The notes: a model not told the origin generated them from the letters alone. A stretch of 64,000 nucleotides of DNA from JBHJGS01 sp050331575 (GCA_050331575.1 JBHJGS010000001.1:1-64000); one strand, 5' to 3'. Counted from the first letter of the stretch, positions 53,849 through 62,928 are shown. Translations and numbers: made by a program.

Positions 53849-53886
53849 AAAAAACCGCCCCGGGTGCGTCCCGTGGGCGGTTTTTC
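53849..53886 (+). terminator. Rho-independent terminator of rpsU
   Basis: AAAAACCGCCC (53850-53860) and GGGCGGTTTTT (53875-53885) form a perfect 11 bp stem with a GC-rich loop, ending in TTTTTC. It works in both orientations. Confidence 0.92.
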
Positions 53887-54016
53887 GTGTCGACTCCGCA
53901 GGCAATGGCCGTCCCACCCCCTGCCCGGGATACTTGGCAAATCCCGAACGGCGCGCCTATAGTCCGCCCGTCGCCTGTGTGACCCTTGTGTGACAGGCGG
54001 CCTTATGGGGAGCGTT

Positions 54017-55177
54017 ATGACCGATCGTCCCGACAATCCGGACCGGCGCCGGGCGCTGGGCCTTGCCGCGATCACCGGGGCGGCCGCGGCCGGGGCGGGC
54101 ACGGTGGCCGCACTGGTCGCGTCCTCCGGATCAAAGTCCGGCCGGGTCCGCGGCGCGCCGGCGGTGGCCGGCCAGGCCCAGCGCACATTGAAGCTGGTGA
54201 CCACCTGGCCCCGCAACTTTCCCGGCCTGGGCACCGGTGCGCAGCGCTTCGCCGACCGATTGACCGCCGTGACCGACGGCCGCCTGAAGGTGACACTCTA
54301 TGCCGCGGGCGAATTGGTGCCGGCGTTCGAATGTTTCGACGCGGTGGCCCAGGGCAAGGCGGATATGTATCACGCCGCGGAATATTACTGGCAGGGCAAG
54401 TCGCCGGCCTTCAACTTCTTCACCGCCGTGCCGTTCGGCATGATCGCCAGCGAATATAATGCGTGGATGCGCTTTGGCGGCGGCCAGGAGGTGTGGGATC
54501 AGACCGCGCGGCGCTTCAACATCAAGGGCATGCCGTGCGGCAGCACCGGTGTGCAGATGGGCGGCTGGTTCAAGCGGCCGATCCGCACTCTGGAGGATTT
54601 CCAGGGGCTGAAGATCCGCATGCCCGGGCTGGGTGGGGAGATGATGGCGCGCGTCGGGGCCACGCCGGTGACCAAATCCGGCGGGGAGCTCTACCAGGCG
54701 CTCGATCAGGGCAATATCGACGCCACCGAATGGGTCGGACCGTGGAACGATATGGCGTTCGGCTTTCACCGCATCGCGCGCTATTATTACTGGCCCGGTG
54801 TGCATGAGCCGGGCAGTTGCCTGGGCGTCGGCATCAATCTGGATCTGTGGGAGGATTTCAGCCCGGCTGAACGGGCGGCGGTTGCCGCTGCCGCCGCCGC
54901 GGAAAATGATATCATGCTGGCGGAATTCAATATGGAGAATGCCCGCGCGCTGGGCCGCCTGCTGCGCGATCCCAAGGTTGAGGTGACACGCTTTCCAGAA
55001 CCGGTGCTGAAGCGCCTGGCCGAGGTCGGCCAGCAGGTTCTGGCCGAACAGGCGCAGGGCGATGCCCAGACCGCCGAGGTCTATGACAGTTTCCTGAAGG
55101 CCCGCACCCAGGTTGCCGCCTGGGGCGATATTGCCGAACGGGCCTTCGTCCAGGCTCGGCAACTGGCCAACGCGTGA
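54017..55177 (+). CDS. dctP: TRAP transporter solute-binding protein, TakP-like
   Basis: 386 aa periplasmic receptor. The leader DRRRALGLAAITGAAAAGAG looks like a Tat-type signal. The body matches the alpha-keto-acid/lactate branch of DctP proteins: GMPCGSTGVQMGGWFKR, GLKIRMPGLGGEM, IDATEWVGPWNDMAFGFH, YYYWPGVHEPG. The branch binds 2-oxo acids or lactate, often with a cation. GGGGAG lies before ATG 54017 (54005 is an alternative). First gene of dctPQM. Confidence 0.88.
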   Translation: MTDRPDNPDRRRALGLAAITGAAAAGAGTVAALVASSGSKSGRVRGAPAVAGQAQRTLKLVTTWPRNFPGLGTGAQRFADRLTAVTDGRLKVTLYAAGELVPAFECFDAVAQGKADMYHAAEYYWQGKSPAFNFFTAVPFGMIASEYNAWMRFGGGQEVWDQTARRFNIKGMPCGSTGVQMGGWFKRPIRTLEDFQGLKIRMPGLGGEMMARVGATPVTKSGGELYQALDQGNIDATEWVGPWNDMAFGFHRIARYYYWPGVHEPGSCLGVGINLDLWEDFSPAERAAVAAAAAAENDIMLAEFNMENARALGRLLRDPKVEVTRFPEPVLKRLAEVGQQVLAEQAQGDAQTAEVYDSFLKARTQVAAWGDIAERAFVQARQLANA

Positions 55178-55665
55178 TGTTGACGGCGATCGACCGGATC
55201 AACAAGGGCATCGGCGTGCTCGCCGCGGCGTGCGGGCTGGCGCTGATCCTGGTGCAGTTCGGCCTGGTGTTGGCCGCGCATGTGTTCAATGCCGGGTCCA
55301 TCGCCTGGCAGGACAGCCGATTCTATCTAAACGGCTTTTTGTTCCTGGGCGCGGCCGGCTATGCGCTGGCGACCGATGCGCATGTGCGCGTCGATCTGTT
55401 CTATCGCGAAGCCGGACCCCACGCCCAGGCGATGATCGATCTGCTGGGCCTTTTGGTTCTGCTGGCGCCGGTGTTGTTCTTGGTGTGGTGGACGGGCCTG
55501 CCCTATGTGCTGTCCAGCTGGCAGCAGCGGGAAGGGGCGATTGAGGCCGGCGCACTGCCCTATGTGTATCTGTTGAAGTCCGCCTTGCTGCTGTTCGCCT
55601 TGACCTTGTCCTTGCAGGCGATCGCGCTGGGCACGCGCTGCTGGGTTCGCCTGTTCCGGCCATGA
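55177..55665 (+). CDS. dctQ: TRAP transporter small permease DctQ
   Basis: 162 aa with four membrane helices; WQDSRFYLNGFLFLGAAGYALATDAHVRVDLFY (in part) is the DctQ signature. It pairs with the large permease. ATG 55177 overlaps the dctP stop (TGATG). Confidence 0.9.
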   Translation: MLTAIDRINKGIGVLAAACGLALILVQFGLVLAAHVFNAGSIAWQDSRFYLNGFLFLGAAGYALATDAHVRVDLFYREAGPHAQAMIDLLGLLVLLAPVLFLVWWTGLPYVLSSWQQREGAIEAGALPYVYLLKSALLLFALTLSLQAIALGTRCWVRLFRP

Positions 55666-57212
55666 CCCTGGCGAGCCTGCTTCTTATATTGATGCTGATC
55701 GCCCTGCTGGCCTGGTTGATGACCGGCTTTCCGGTCGCCTTCGTGCTTGCCGGGACGGCGCTGTTGTTCGGCGCGATCGGCAGTGCCGCGGGCGTGCTGG
55801 ATGCCGAGTTCATCGCCTTCCTTCCGAACCGCATTTACGGCACCGTGCGCAACGAGCTCCTGCTGGCTGTGCCCTTGTTCATCGCCATGGGCACCATGCT
55901 GGAACGGTCCAAAGTGGCGGAGGATCTGCTCGACAGTATGGGCCGGCTGTTCGGGCCCGTGCGCGGCGGCCTGGGTCTTTCCGTCACCATCGTCGGAGCG
56001 CTCCTGGCCGCATCTACCGGCATCGTCGGTGCCACGGTGGTGACCATGGGGCTGATTTCTTTGCCGACCATGCTGAAGCGCGGCTATGACCCGCGCCTGG
56101 CCAGCGGCGCGATCGCCGCAGCCGGCACGCTGGGCCAGATCATCCCGCCGTCCATCGTGCTGATCCTGTTGGCCGATCAATTGTCCGGGGCGTATCAGGA
56201 GGCGCAGCGCGATCTGGGCGTGGTGTCGCCGGAGCCTTTGTCGGTGGGCGAGCTGTTCGCCGGCGCGCTGGTGCCGGGGCTGGGCCTGGTCGGCCTTTAC
56301 CTGCTCTATCAGGTGATCATGGCGCTGGTCCGCCCCGCGTCGAGCCCGGCGATCCAGAATGAGACCCTGACGCGCGACACCGCGTTTTGGGGCCGGCTCC
56401 TGCGCGCTTTGATCCCGCCGATTCTGCTGATCATCGCGGTGCTGGGATCGATCCTGGGCGGCGTGGCCACGCCCACCGAGGCCGCCGCGGTCGGCGCGGT
56501 CGGCGCGATCTTGCTGGCGGGCCTGCGCCAGACGCAGCGGCGCGGCACGCTGTGGGCGGTCCGCGGCAGTGTTGCCGCGCTGATCGTGTTGCTTGCGCTG
56601 CCCGCCCTGGGGCCGCCGGCGGGCCTTGGCCTGGTGCTTCGCTGGGCCACCCTTGTGCTGTTCGGCGTGGGCTTGATCGCGGCTCTTTGGACCGCCTGGG
56701 ACTCCGGGATCCTGGCGCCGATGCTGATGGCGACGGTGCGCATCACCACGATGATCTACACCATTCTGATCGGGGCTGCCTTGTTCGCGCTCGTCTTTCG
56801 CGGGCTGGGCGGCAAGGAGCTGATCGAAGCGGGCTTGAGCGCCCTGCCCGGCGGCGTCACCGGCGCGGTGCTGCTGGTCATGCTGGTGATGTTTCTGCTC
56901 GGCTTCTTTCTCGATTTTATCGAGATCACCTTCATCGTCGTGCCGATTGTGGCGCCGATCCTGTTGGTCATGGGCGTGGATCCGGTATGGCTGGGCATTA
57001 TGATGGCGATCAATCTGCAGACCAGTTTCCTAACCCCGCCCTTCGGCTTCGCGCTGTTCTATCTTCGCGGCGTAGCGCCCGACACTGTTGCCACCGGTGC
57101 GATCTATCGCGGCGCCGTGCCGTTCGTGCTGATCCAATTGGCGGCGATCTTAATGCTGTCAGCCTGGCCCGGGCTTGCCACTTGGCTGCCCGCCCGGCTG
57201 ATCGCCTCATGA
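55662..57212 (+). CDS. dctM: TRAP transporter large permease DctM
   Basis: 516 aa with about 13 helices. DctM signatures are FPVAFVLAGTALLFG, LLAVPLFIAMGTMLERS, ATVVTMGLISLPTMLKRGYD (in part), GTLGQIIPPSIVLILLAD and LNLQTSFLTPPFGFALFYLRGVAP (as INLQTSFLTPPFGFALFYL). It catalyses Na+-driven import. It has an insert (about 240-370) typical of the 2-oxo-acid branch. Starts 4 bp inside dctQ. Confidence 0.92.
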   Translation: MTLASLLLILMLIALLAWLMTGFPVAFVLAGTALLFGAIGSAAGVLDAEFIAFLPNRIYGTVRNELLLAVPLFIAMGTMLERSKVAEDLLDSMGRLFGPVRGGLGLSVTIVGALLAASTGIVGATVVTMGLISLPTMLKRGYDPRLASGAIAAAGTLGQIIPPSIVLILLADQLSGAYQEAQRDLGVVSPEPLSVGELFAGALVPGLGLVGLYLLYQVIMALVRPASSPAIQNETLTRDTAFWGRLLRALIPPILLIIAVLGSILGGVATPTEAAAVGAVGAILLAGLRQTQRRGTLWAVRGSVAALIVLLALPALGPPAGLGLVLRWATLVLFGVGLIAALWTAWDSGILAPMLMATVRITTMIYTILIGAALFALVFRGLGGKELIEAGLSALPGGVTGAVLLVMLVMFLLGFFLDFIEITFIVVPIVAPILLVMGVDPVWLGIMMAINLQTSFLTPPFGFALFYLRGVAPDTVATGAIYRGAVPFVLIQLAAILMLSAWPGLATWLPARLIAS

Positions 57213-57910
57213 GTGGGCTGTTCGACACCGGCCTGATCCTGCTTCTGGCGGTGGTGCTGCCGGGCCTGTTGCTGCTGCAGGCGCCGATGGTGCGCCAGCT
57301 GCTGATGAGTGAGCAGGCGCCGCGCCGGGCGTTCTTGTATCTGCAATCCATGGCGATGCAGTGGATCCTGGTGGGCGTCGCCATCCTGGTCTGGATCGGC
57401 GGCGACCGCTCGCTGGCACAAGCCGGCTTCCGCATCCCGCCGGAGCGGGGCTTCTGGATTGGAGCGGCGATCGTGGCCACGGTCGGCATTGCGCTGTCCT
57501 TGCTCAGCCAGATGGTCGCGCGCCGGCTGACCTGGCGCCTGGCGTTTTTGCGAGCCATGCCGCAGGCGACGGAAAAGCTGATCCCGGCAACGCCGAAGGA
57601 TCTGTCCTTGTTTTTGCCCGTGGCGGTGACCGCCGGGTTCTGCGAGGAACTCTTGTTCCGCGGCATCTTGCCGGCGCTGTTATATGCCCGCGGTGCGGAT
57701 CTAGCCCTTGCCGGGGCGATCAGCGCGGTGGCGTTCGGCCTGATGCACGCCTATCAGGGCGTGCGCGGCGTGCTGGTCACTGCCGCCATGGGCGGGCTGT
57801 TCTTCGCCTTGACCTTGCTGTCCAACAGCCTGCTGCCGGCCATGGCCCTGCATGGCCTGTATGACTGGTTCCTAGCCCGGGCCAATGTCGCCGCGCGCAG
57901 CGGTCTTTGA
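57209..57910 (+). CDS. CPBP-family intramembrane metalloprotease
   Basis: 233 aa with about seven helices. The glutamic-type active site is E146-E147 with R151 in FCEELLFRG, H180 in FGLMHAYQG and H215/D219 in LHGLYDW. These are the conserved CAAX-protease/bacteriocin-processing (ABI) motifs. It starts within the dctM stop (ATGA), so it is co-translated with the TRAP genes; its substrate and link to transport are unknown. Confidence 0.87.
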   Translation: MSGLFDTGLILLLAVVLPGLLLLQAPMVRQLLMSEQAPRRAFLYLQSMAMQWILVGVAILVWIGGDRSLAQAGFRIPPERGFWIGAAIVATVGIALSLLSQMVARRLTWRLAFLRAMPQATEKLIPATPKDLSLFLPVAVTAGFCEELLFRGILPALLYARGADLALAGAISAVAFGLMHAYQGVRGVLVTAAMGGLFFALTLLSNSLLPAMALHGLYDWFLARANVAARSGL

Positions 57911-57922
57911 CGCGAACGGCCC

Positions 57923-57965
57923 TTGAACGATAGCTCGATCCGATATATCTAAGGTATATATATCG
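57923..57965 (+). promoter_or_regulatory. Promoter overlapped by a palindromic operator
   Basis: TTGAAC (57923-57928), 17-base spacer, TATCTA (57946-57951). The -10 is covered by the inverted repeat CGATATAT (57941-57948) and ATATATCG (57958-57965). Such placement is typical for a repressor site. The target gene starts at 57994. Confidence 0.6.
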
Positions 57966-57993
57966 TACTGTCCTGGGTTCGGGGAGACCGCAC

Positions 57994-58710
57994 ATGCGCG
58001 CTGTCAGTTTCACCATCCTGCTTTGCCTTGGCCTGTCTGGCGCAGCCGATGCCTCGGAAGATTGGCTGTCCCGCGCGATTGCACAGGCCAAGCCGATCCG
58101 GCTGGAAGATTGGGGGCTGAGGCAAACCGTGCGCGTCGGCGACGCGGAAAAGCCCGCCATGACCATCATCGCCGATCATGACCCGCGTCGTCCCATGAAG
58201 GATCGCTGGCGCATCGTCTCGGTAACCGATTCCGACGGTGCGGACAGTGACGCGATTGACGCGAACTCGCAGATCGAGAAGGACATTCTGGACTATGCGA
58301 CAGTCGTGAAAGGGCTCGACCAGCCGCGCACGCTGATTCGCGAGGAAGACGACACGGCGGTTTACGCCTTGTCGAACGTGGATGCCGACGCCTTGCTGGG
58401 CGAGGATCTGCGCATGGAGGTGTTTGACCGCGACGGGCTGGACGCTCATGTGACAGTGCGCAAAAGCGGGCCGGGCGGGCCTTATGTGGAACAATTGGTG
58501 CTGTTGTTGCCCGATGGCGCGGGCGATACCTTGTTGGCCCAATTGGATGCGCTTGACATGTTGATGAGATTCCAACCAGCCGCTGAAGGACTCATCGTGC
58601 CGCGCAGTTTCAACATGATGCTAAAGGGCGAGGCATTGGTGTTTTTGAACTTCAATGTTTCCGTCGATATCGTTTACGATCAATTCGTCTATTATGGCGA
58701 CGCGCAGTAG
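57994..58710 (+). CDS. Secreted protein of unknown function
   Basis: 238 aa. Signal peptide (MRAVSFTILLCLGLSGAADAS) and a mixed alpha/beta mature domain with WLSRAIAQAKPIRLEDW and a C-terminal FLNFNVSVDIVYDQFVYYG. No family recognised. It is first in a likely operon with a PspB-like and a TPR protein (10 and 31 bp gaps), under the palindrome-overlapped promoter. Confidence 0.75.
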   Translation: MRAVSFTILLCLGLSGAADASEDWLSRAIAQAKPIRLEDWGLRQTVRVGDAEKPAMTIIADHDPRRPMKDRWRIVSVTDSDGADSDAIDANSQIEKDILDYATVVKGLDQPRTLIREEDDTAVYALSNVDADALLGEDLRMEVFDRDGLDAHVTVRKSGPGGPYVEQLVLLLPDGAGDTLLAQLDALDMLMRFQPAAEGLIVPRSFNMMLKGEALVFLNFNVSVDIVYDQFVYYGDAQ

Positions 58711-58719
58711 GAGGCGCTG

Positions 58720-58944
58720 ATGGAAGCCGAAACTCTGATCTTTCTGATCCCGATCGTCGCAATCATCTTCGGCGTCACCGCGGATTATCTGAAAAACCGG
58801 GACAAGCTTCGGGCGGAATCCGCTGCCAATGCCGAAGCCAGCCGCCGGATCGACCAATTGGAAGAACGGGTGCGTGTGCTGGAGCGCATCGCCACCGACC
58901 GCGGCTATGACCTGCGGGAGGAAATAAACGCATTAGGGCATTGA
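58720..58944 (+). CDS. PspB-like small membrane protein
   Basis: 74 aa. One N-terminal membrane helix (about 5-22, LIFLIPIVAIIFGVTA) followed by a coiled coil (RRIDQLEERVRVLERIATDRGYDL in part). Topology and the LEERVxVLERI coil are like phage-shock protein PspB, which signals envelope stress with PspC. No pspA or pspC is present, so the name is tentative. Confidence 0.65.
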   Translation: MEAETLIFLIPIVAIIFGVTADYLKNRDKLRAESAANAEASRRIDQLEERVRVLERIATDRGYDLREEINALGH

Positions 58945-58975
58945 CCCGGGCGGGACAGTATTGTTCCATGAGCCC

Positions 58976-59518
58976 ATGCGATGGTTTGTGTTTCTTGTTG
59001 TGATCGGCCTCAGTCAATGCGCGTCCGGCGTGGCGGAAGCGCAGGATGGTGAGACCGGCCCGGTCAGCAGGATCGAGCTGGCGATCCCCGATCCCTTGCT
59101 GGATGCGGGCCGCGCGCTGAACCGCCGGCGCCCGGCGCAGGCCTGGAAGCGCCTGGAGGCGGCGGAGACCGGCAATTATTCCCCGCGCTTCGTGGTGCTA
59201 GGGCTGCATTATCGCTGCGTGGCCTTGTTGCAGTTGCGCGATTATGAGCGAGCTTTGGGATTTTGCGTCGACGCGGCGGACCGCCAACCGCAATTTTTTC
59301 GGCACAAGAACAATCTTGCCGCCGCCTATATCGGGCTGCAGGACTATGAGCGGGCAATCGATTTGCTGGAACAGGCCTTGGCCCGCCACGGCCCACGCCC
59401 GGAATTGAAGGCCAATCTGCGCCTGGCCCGCCAGCTCTTGAAAAATGACCGATATCCAGGCCGGCCGCGACTGCGGGAGGACGAACCGCCGCCACCGCGC
59501 ACGAGTGTCGGCGCTTAG
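58976..59518 (+). CDS. Exported TPR-repeat protein
   Basis: 180 aa. Signal peptide (MRWFVFLVVIGLSQCASGVAEA) with a likely cleavage after AEA; LSQC is a poor lipobox. Two or three tetratricopeptide repeats (about 45-150: YSPRFVVLGLHYRCVALLQL, KNNLAAAYIGLQDYERAIDL) and a proline-rich end. It probably scaffolds a periplasmic complex with its two upstream neighbours. Its TAG stop is also the left end of repeat E. Confidence 0.75.
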   Translation: MRWFVFLVVIGLSQCASGVAEAQDGETGPVSRIELAIPDPLLDAGRALNRRRPAQAWKRLEAAETGNYSPRFVVLGLHYRCVALLQLRDYERALGFCVDAADRQPQFFRHKNNLAAAYIGLQDYERAIDLLEQALARHGPRPELKANLRLARQLLKNDRYPGRPRLREDEPPPPRTSVGA

Positions 59519-59600
59519 CGCATCATCCGCTCAATCGCGATCGATCGGATAAAGTGGCCCGCCGTCTATGGGGCGAGCAGTTTTATCCTAAAGCACTGAA
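59516..59600. repeat. Dispersed palindromic element, copy E
   Basis: TAGCGCATCATCC at the left (its TAG is the TPR gene stop), core TCAATCGCGATCGATCGGAT (59531-59550), and a right end TTATCCTAAAGCAC. It lies in the 132 bp between the convergent TPR and ROK genes. Nothing else is visible to 59650. Confidence 0.6.
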
Positions 59601-59650
59601 AGGTCACAGCGTGATCGTCGCTGTCGGCCCGCGATGGCCTCGGCGGTGGC

Positions 59651-60568
59651 TCAGGCGTTGGCTTCGTCGCCGGCCGCGAGCCGGTCCTGCGCCAGCGCCA
59701 GCGCGCCCAGCAGGCCGGCGCGCTCGCCCAGCCCCGGCGCGACAATCAGCTGTGCGATGCGGTCGGCGGCCAGGGGATGCGCCACATAGCCGGCCAACAG
59801 CTCCCGGGTGCGGCTGCGCACCGCGTCATAAAGGTGGGTCTGCGCCATCACACCGCCGCCAAGGATCAGGCGCTGCGGCGAACAGATTAGAATCAAGGTG
59901 GCGCACAGCTGGCCCAGATAATCCGCCTGCATCGCCCAGGCCGGATGATCCGGCGGCAGGTCGGCGACATCGTCGCCCCAGCGATCGATCAGCGCCGGGC
60001 CGCAGGCCAGCCCTTCCAAACAATCGCCATGCCAGGGGCAACGGCCGGGAAACGCATCGTCGCGATGCCGCTGCACCCGGATATGGCCCATCTCCGGATG
60101 CACCAGCCCATGCACCGGCCGGCCATTCACCACGGCCCCGCCGCCGATGCCGGTGCCGACGGTGACATAGATCACCGGATCGGCCCCCTGCCCCGCGCCC
60201 CAACGCGCCTCCGCCAGCGCCGCGCCGTTCACATCGGTGTCGAACGCCACCGGCAGCACTGTGGCGCGCGCGATCGGCCCGGCCACATCGATATTCTGCC
60301 AACCGGCCTTGGGCGTGGCGGTGACATGGCCCCAATGGTTGGAGCCGGGGCTCAGATCGACGGGGCCGAAGCAGGCGATGCCGACCGCCTCGATCGCTGT
60401 TCCGCCGGCCATCTGCCCGGTGAAATAGGCATTGACCGCGGCCAGCGTTTCGTCTGGCGTGGTCGTGGCGATGCGGGTGATCGCCTGCAGATCCGCCGGT
60501 CCGCGGCCGATGGCACAGACACACTTCGTTCCGCCGGCCTCCAGCGCGCCGACCAACGGCATGGTCAT
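59651..60568 (-). CDS. ROK-family fructokinase
   Basis: 305 aa. ATP-site GALEAGGTKCVCAIG (7-21), TVGTGIGGGAVVNG and the zinc motif HPEMGHIRVQRH...CPWHGDCLEGLACGPAL typical of ROK fructokinases. It phosphorylates fructose to fructose 6-phosphate. It is translationally coupled to the upstream amylosucrase gene (4 bp overlap), which releases fructose from sucrose. Confidence 0.9.
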   Translation of the reverse strand: MTMPLVGALEAGGTKCVCAIGRGPADLQAITRIATTTPDETLAAVNAYFTGQMAGGTAIEAVGIACFGPVDLSPGSNHWGHVTATPKAGWQNIDVAGPIARATVLPVAFDTDVNGAALAEARWGAGQGADPVIYVTVGTGIGGGAVVNGRPVHGLVHPEMGHIRVQRHRDDAFPGRCPWHGDCLEGLACGPALIDRWGDDVADLPPDHPAWAMQADYLGQLCATLILICSPQRLILGGGVMAQTHLYDAVRSRTRELLAGYVAHPLAADRIAQLIVAPGLGERAGLLGALALAQDRLAAGDEANA

Positions 60569-62463
60569 CGATCGGGCTCCGCCACCAGCCAGCGGCAGGC
60601 GTAAGGCCTAAGCGGCACCGGGTCGGCCAGCAGACCGGCCGCCGGATCCAGCCGATCCCGGACCGGGCCGGCAAGGCCCAGCGCATCCGTCGGCACCGCG
60701 GCGGGCCTGGCGCTGACATTGCCCAGCACCACCAGGCGAGCGCCGCGCCGAAACGCCAGAACCCGGGGGTCGCCCGGCTGAAGCACCTCAAAGGGCTCAG
60801 CGGCGTGAAGCTCGGCACAGCCCGCGCGGGCCTGCGCCAGGCGGCGAAACCCTGCGAACAGACGCCCGGCGGGGCTGTCGGCGTCGCCGCGCTGATCGGC
60901 GCGGCGCCAATCCATCGCCCGGCGGTGCAGCCAGCGCCCGTCCGTTGCAGCGTCCCCCACCGCGCTCCAATCGTTCATCAAGCCCAGCTCATCGCCCATA
61001 TAGATCAGCGGGATGCCGTTGAACGCGAAGATCAGACCGTAAAGCAGCAGGATCCGGTCGATCGCGGCGGCTTGTTGCGCTGCCGTCTCAGCCCGTTCCA
61101 GCCCGGCCAGCGAGGCCGTGGCGCCGTTGGTGCCGTGCACCGCATGGCCAGCCGCGCCGGTCTGAAAATCCGCCCCGCGCGCGAAGCTGTCGCCGCGCCC
61201 GGCATAGAAGTCCGCCACCTGCTTTAGCGCGGGCACCGCCTCCTTGCCCAGCAGCGCCAGATCCTCCGCCAAGACGCGCCAGCCGATATCGTCATGGCAG
61301 CGCACATAGGTCAGCCAGGCGGTCCGGTCCGGGATCGGTGGCATGCGGCCCAGCATGTGGGCCACGACGCGGGTATCCTGATCCGCCAGAGCCTGCCATA
61401 GACCGGCCATCAGCACGCTGTGATAGCTCAGATGGCATTCGGTGTTGGCCGCCTCGCCGGTGCCAAGATATTGGGTCAGGTGCGCCGGCGCCACGATCGT
61501 CTCCGCCTTCAACAGCAGCGCAGGACAGGCAATCTCTATAAAGCCGCGCAGCGCCTGTAAGATCGCATGCACCTCCGGCTGGTTCATGCAGTCCGTGCCC
61601 AGCCGCTTCCACAGATAGGCAACGCTGTCCAGCCGCAGCACCTCAATGCCGCGATTGGCGAGCGTTAGAATGATTCGCAGCATCTCGCCGAACACGGCGG
61701 GATTGGACCAGTTCAGGTCCCACTGGAACGGATAGAAGGTCGTCCACACCCAGCCGCCCAGCGCCTCCACGCGGGTGAAATTGCCCGGCGCACTGTCCGG
61801 GAACACCTGGTCCAGCGCGGCCTCATAGGCCGTGACACTCTCCTGGCTGTCCAGCACCCAATAATAGCTGCGATACCACGGGTCGCCGGCGCAAGCGGCC
61901 GCGGCCCAGGCATGATCATCGGCGGTGTGATTGAGTGCCAGGTCGGCCACCAGGCTGATGCCGCGCGCGCGCAAGGCGGCAGCCAGGGCGGACAGATCCG
62001 CCATCGTGCCATAAGCCGGGTTCAGGCTCAGATAGTCCGCCACCGCATAGCCGCCATCGCTGTCTCCGGCCCGCGGCTTGAAAATCGGCAACAGATGCAG
62101 ATAGCGGATCCCCAACTCGGCCAGATAGTCCAGCCGCTGCGCCAATCCGCGCAGATCGCCCCCAAAGCGATCGACATAGCAGGTATAGCCGATCATGTCC
62201 GGACGCTGGAACCAGTCCGACTGCTCAAGCCGCCGGTCGTCCAGCGCTCGCAGATCTGCGGGCCGGTCGGACAGGGCCTGTTCTGCCAGGGCATAGAAAT
62301 AGTCCCGCCACGCCTGGGCCCGATCTTCCGACCCGTAGAGCCGGGTTAAGGCCTGATCGATGCGCTGCTGAACCCGTGCGGACCGACGCCGGAACAGCGC
62401 CCGGTCGCCCTGCGGCGAGAGGGCGCGGCTGCTCGGCGGAACATCGGGCAAGGGCGTGGGCAT
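60565..62463 (-). CDS. Amylosucrase / sucrose hydrolase (GH13_4)
   Basis: 632 aa. Nucleophile D279 in EVLRLDSVAYLWK, acid/base E321 in LLKAETIVAP, and D391 in VRCHDDIGW, all in the amylosucrase-specific contexts. An N-terminal helical domain (about 1-85) and DRFGGDL near 98-104 also fit. It splits sucrose, either building alpha-1,4-glucan or hydrolysing it to glucose and fructose. Start 62463 chosen for the family-like N-terminus; the ribosome site is weak. Confidence 0.9.
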   Translation of the reverse strand: MPTPLPDVPPSSRALSPQGDRALFRRRSARVQQRIDQALTRLYGSEDRAQAWRDYFYALAEQALSDRPADLRALDDRRLEQSDWFQRPDMIGYTCYVDRFGGDLRGLAQRLDYLAELGIRYLHLLPIFKPRAGDSDGGYAVADYLSLNPAYGTMADLSALAAALRARGISLVADLALNHTADDHAWAAAACAGDPWYRSYYWVLDSQESVTAYEAALDQVFPDSAPGNFTRVEALGGWVWTTFYPFQWDLNWSNPAVFGEMLRIILTLANRGIEVLRLDSVAYLWKRLGTDCMNQPEVHAILQALRGFIEIACPALLLKAETIVAPAHLTQYLGTGEAANTECHLSYHSVLMAGLWQALADQDTRVVAHMLGRMPPIPDRTAWLTYVRCHDDIGWRVLAEDLALLGKEAVPALKQVADFYAGRGDSFARGADFQTGAAGHAVHGTNGATASLAGLERAETAAQQAAAIDRILLLYGLIFAFNGIPLIYMGDELGLMNDWSAVGDAATDGRWLHRRAMDWRRADQRGDADSPAGRLFAGFRRLAQARAGCAELHAAEPFEVLQPGDPRVLAFRRGARLVVLGNVSARPAAVPTDALGLAGPVRDRLDPAAGLLADPVPLRPYACRWLVAEPDR

Positions 62464-62574
62464 GGTCGGCGGAGGTCCCGGCGGGCGGAGGCGACGCGCA
62501 AAGGGTCGCCCGGATCTCTGGACCAATCTAACGCGTTTCCCGCCGGCCTCAACCGGCACAGGCCGGATCGGGCC

Positions 62575-62928
62575 TCATAGGGTCTCAAGCGTCGTGCGTC
62601 CGCGCGGGTCCACAGCGGTGCCCGTGGTGGGTTCCCCTTCCCGGTCCAGCAGCAGGACATGCGCTTCGCCGTGCGGCACAACCGGCTTGTGTTCCACGCC
62701 GGCGGGCACCACGCACAATCCGCCGGCTTCCAGCACCTCCACCCGGTCACGGAAATGCAGATGCAGGCAGCCTTCCAACACCAGGAACAGTTCGTCCGTA
62801 TCGGCATGGGCATGCCAAACGAAGGCCCCGGACAGTTTGGCGATGCGCACCTCATTGCCGTTGTAGCGTGCGATGATGCGCGGATGCCAATGGTCAGACA
62901 CCTGCGTCAGTTTGTCAGCCAGTTTCAT
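62575..62928 (-). CDS. Single-domain cupin protein
   Basis: 117 aa. Cupin motif 1 WHAHADTDELFLVLEG (38-53) with metal ligands H39, H41 and E46, and motif 2 PAGVEHKPVV with a histidine. Small beta-barrel, function unassigned. Its start overlaps the stop of the upstream membrane-protein gene (ATGA). Confidence 0.87.
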   Translation of the reverse strand: MKLADKLTQVSDHWHPRIIARYNGNEVRIAKLSGAFVWHAHADTDELFLVLEGCLHLHFRDRVEVLEAGGLCVVPAGVEHKPVVPHGEAHVLLLDREGEPTTGTAVDPRGRTTLETL

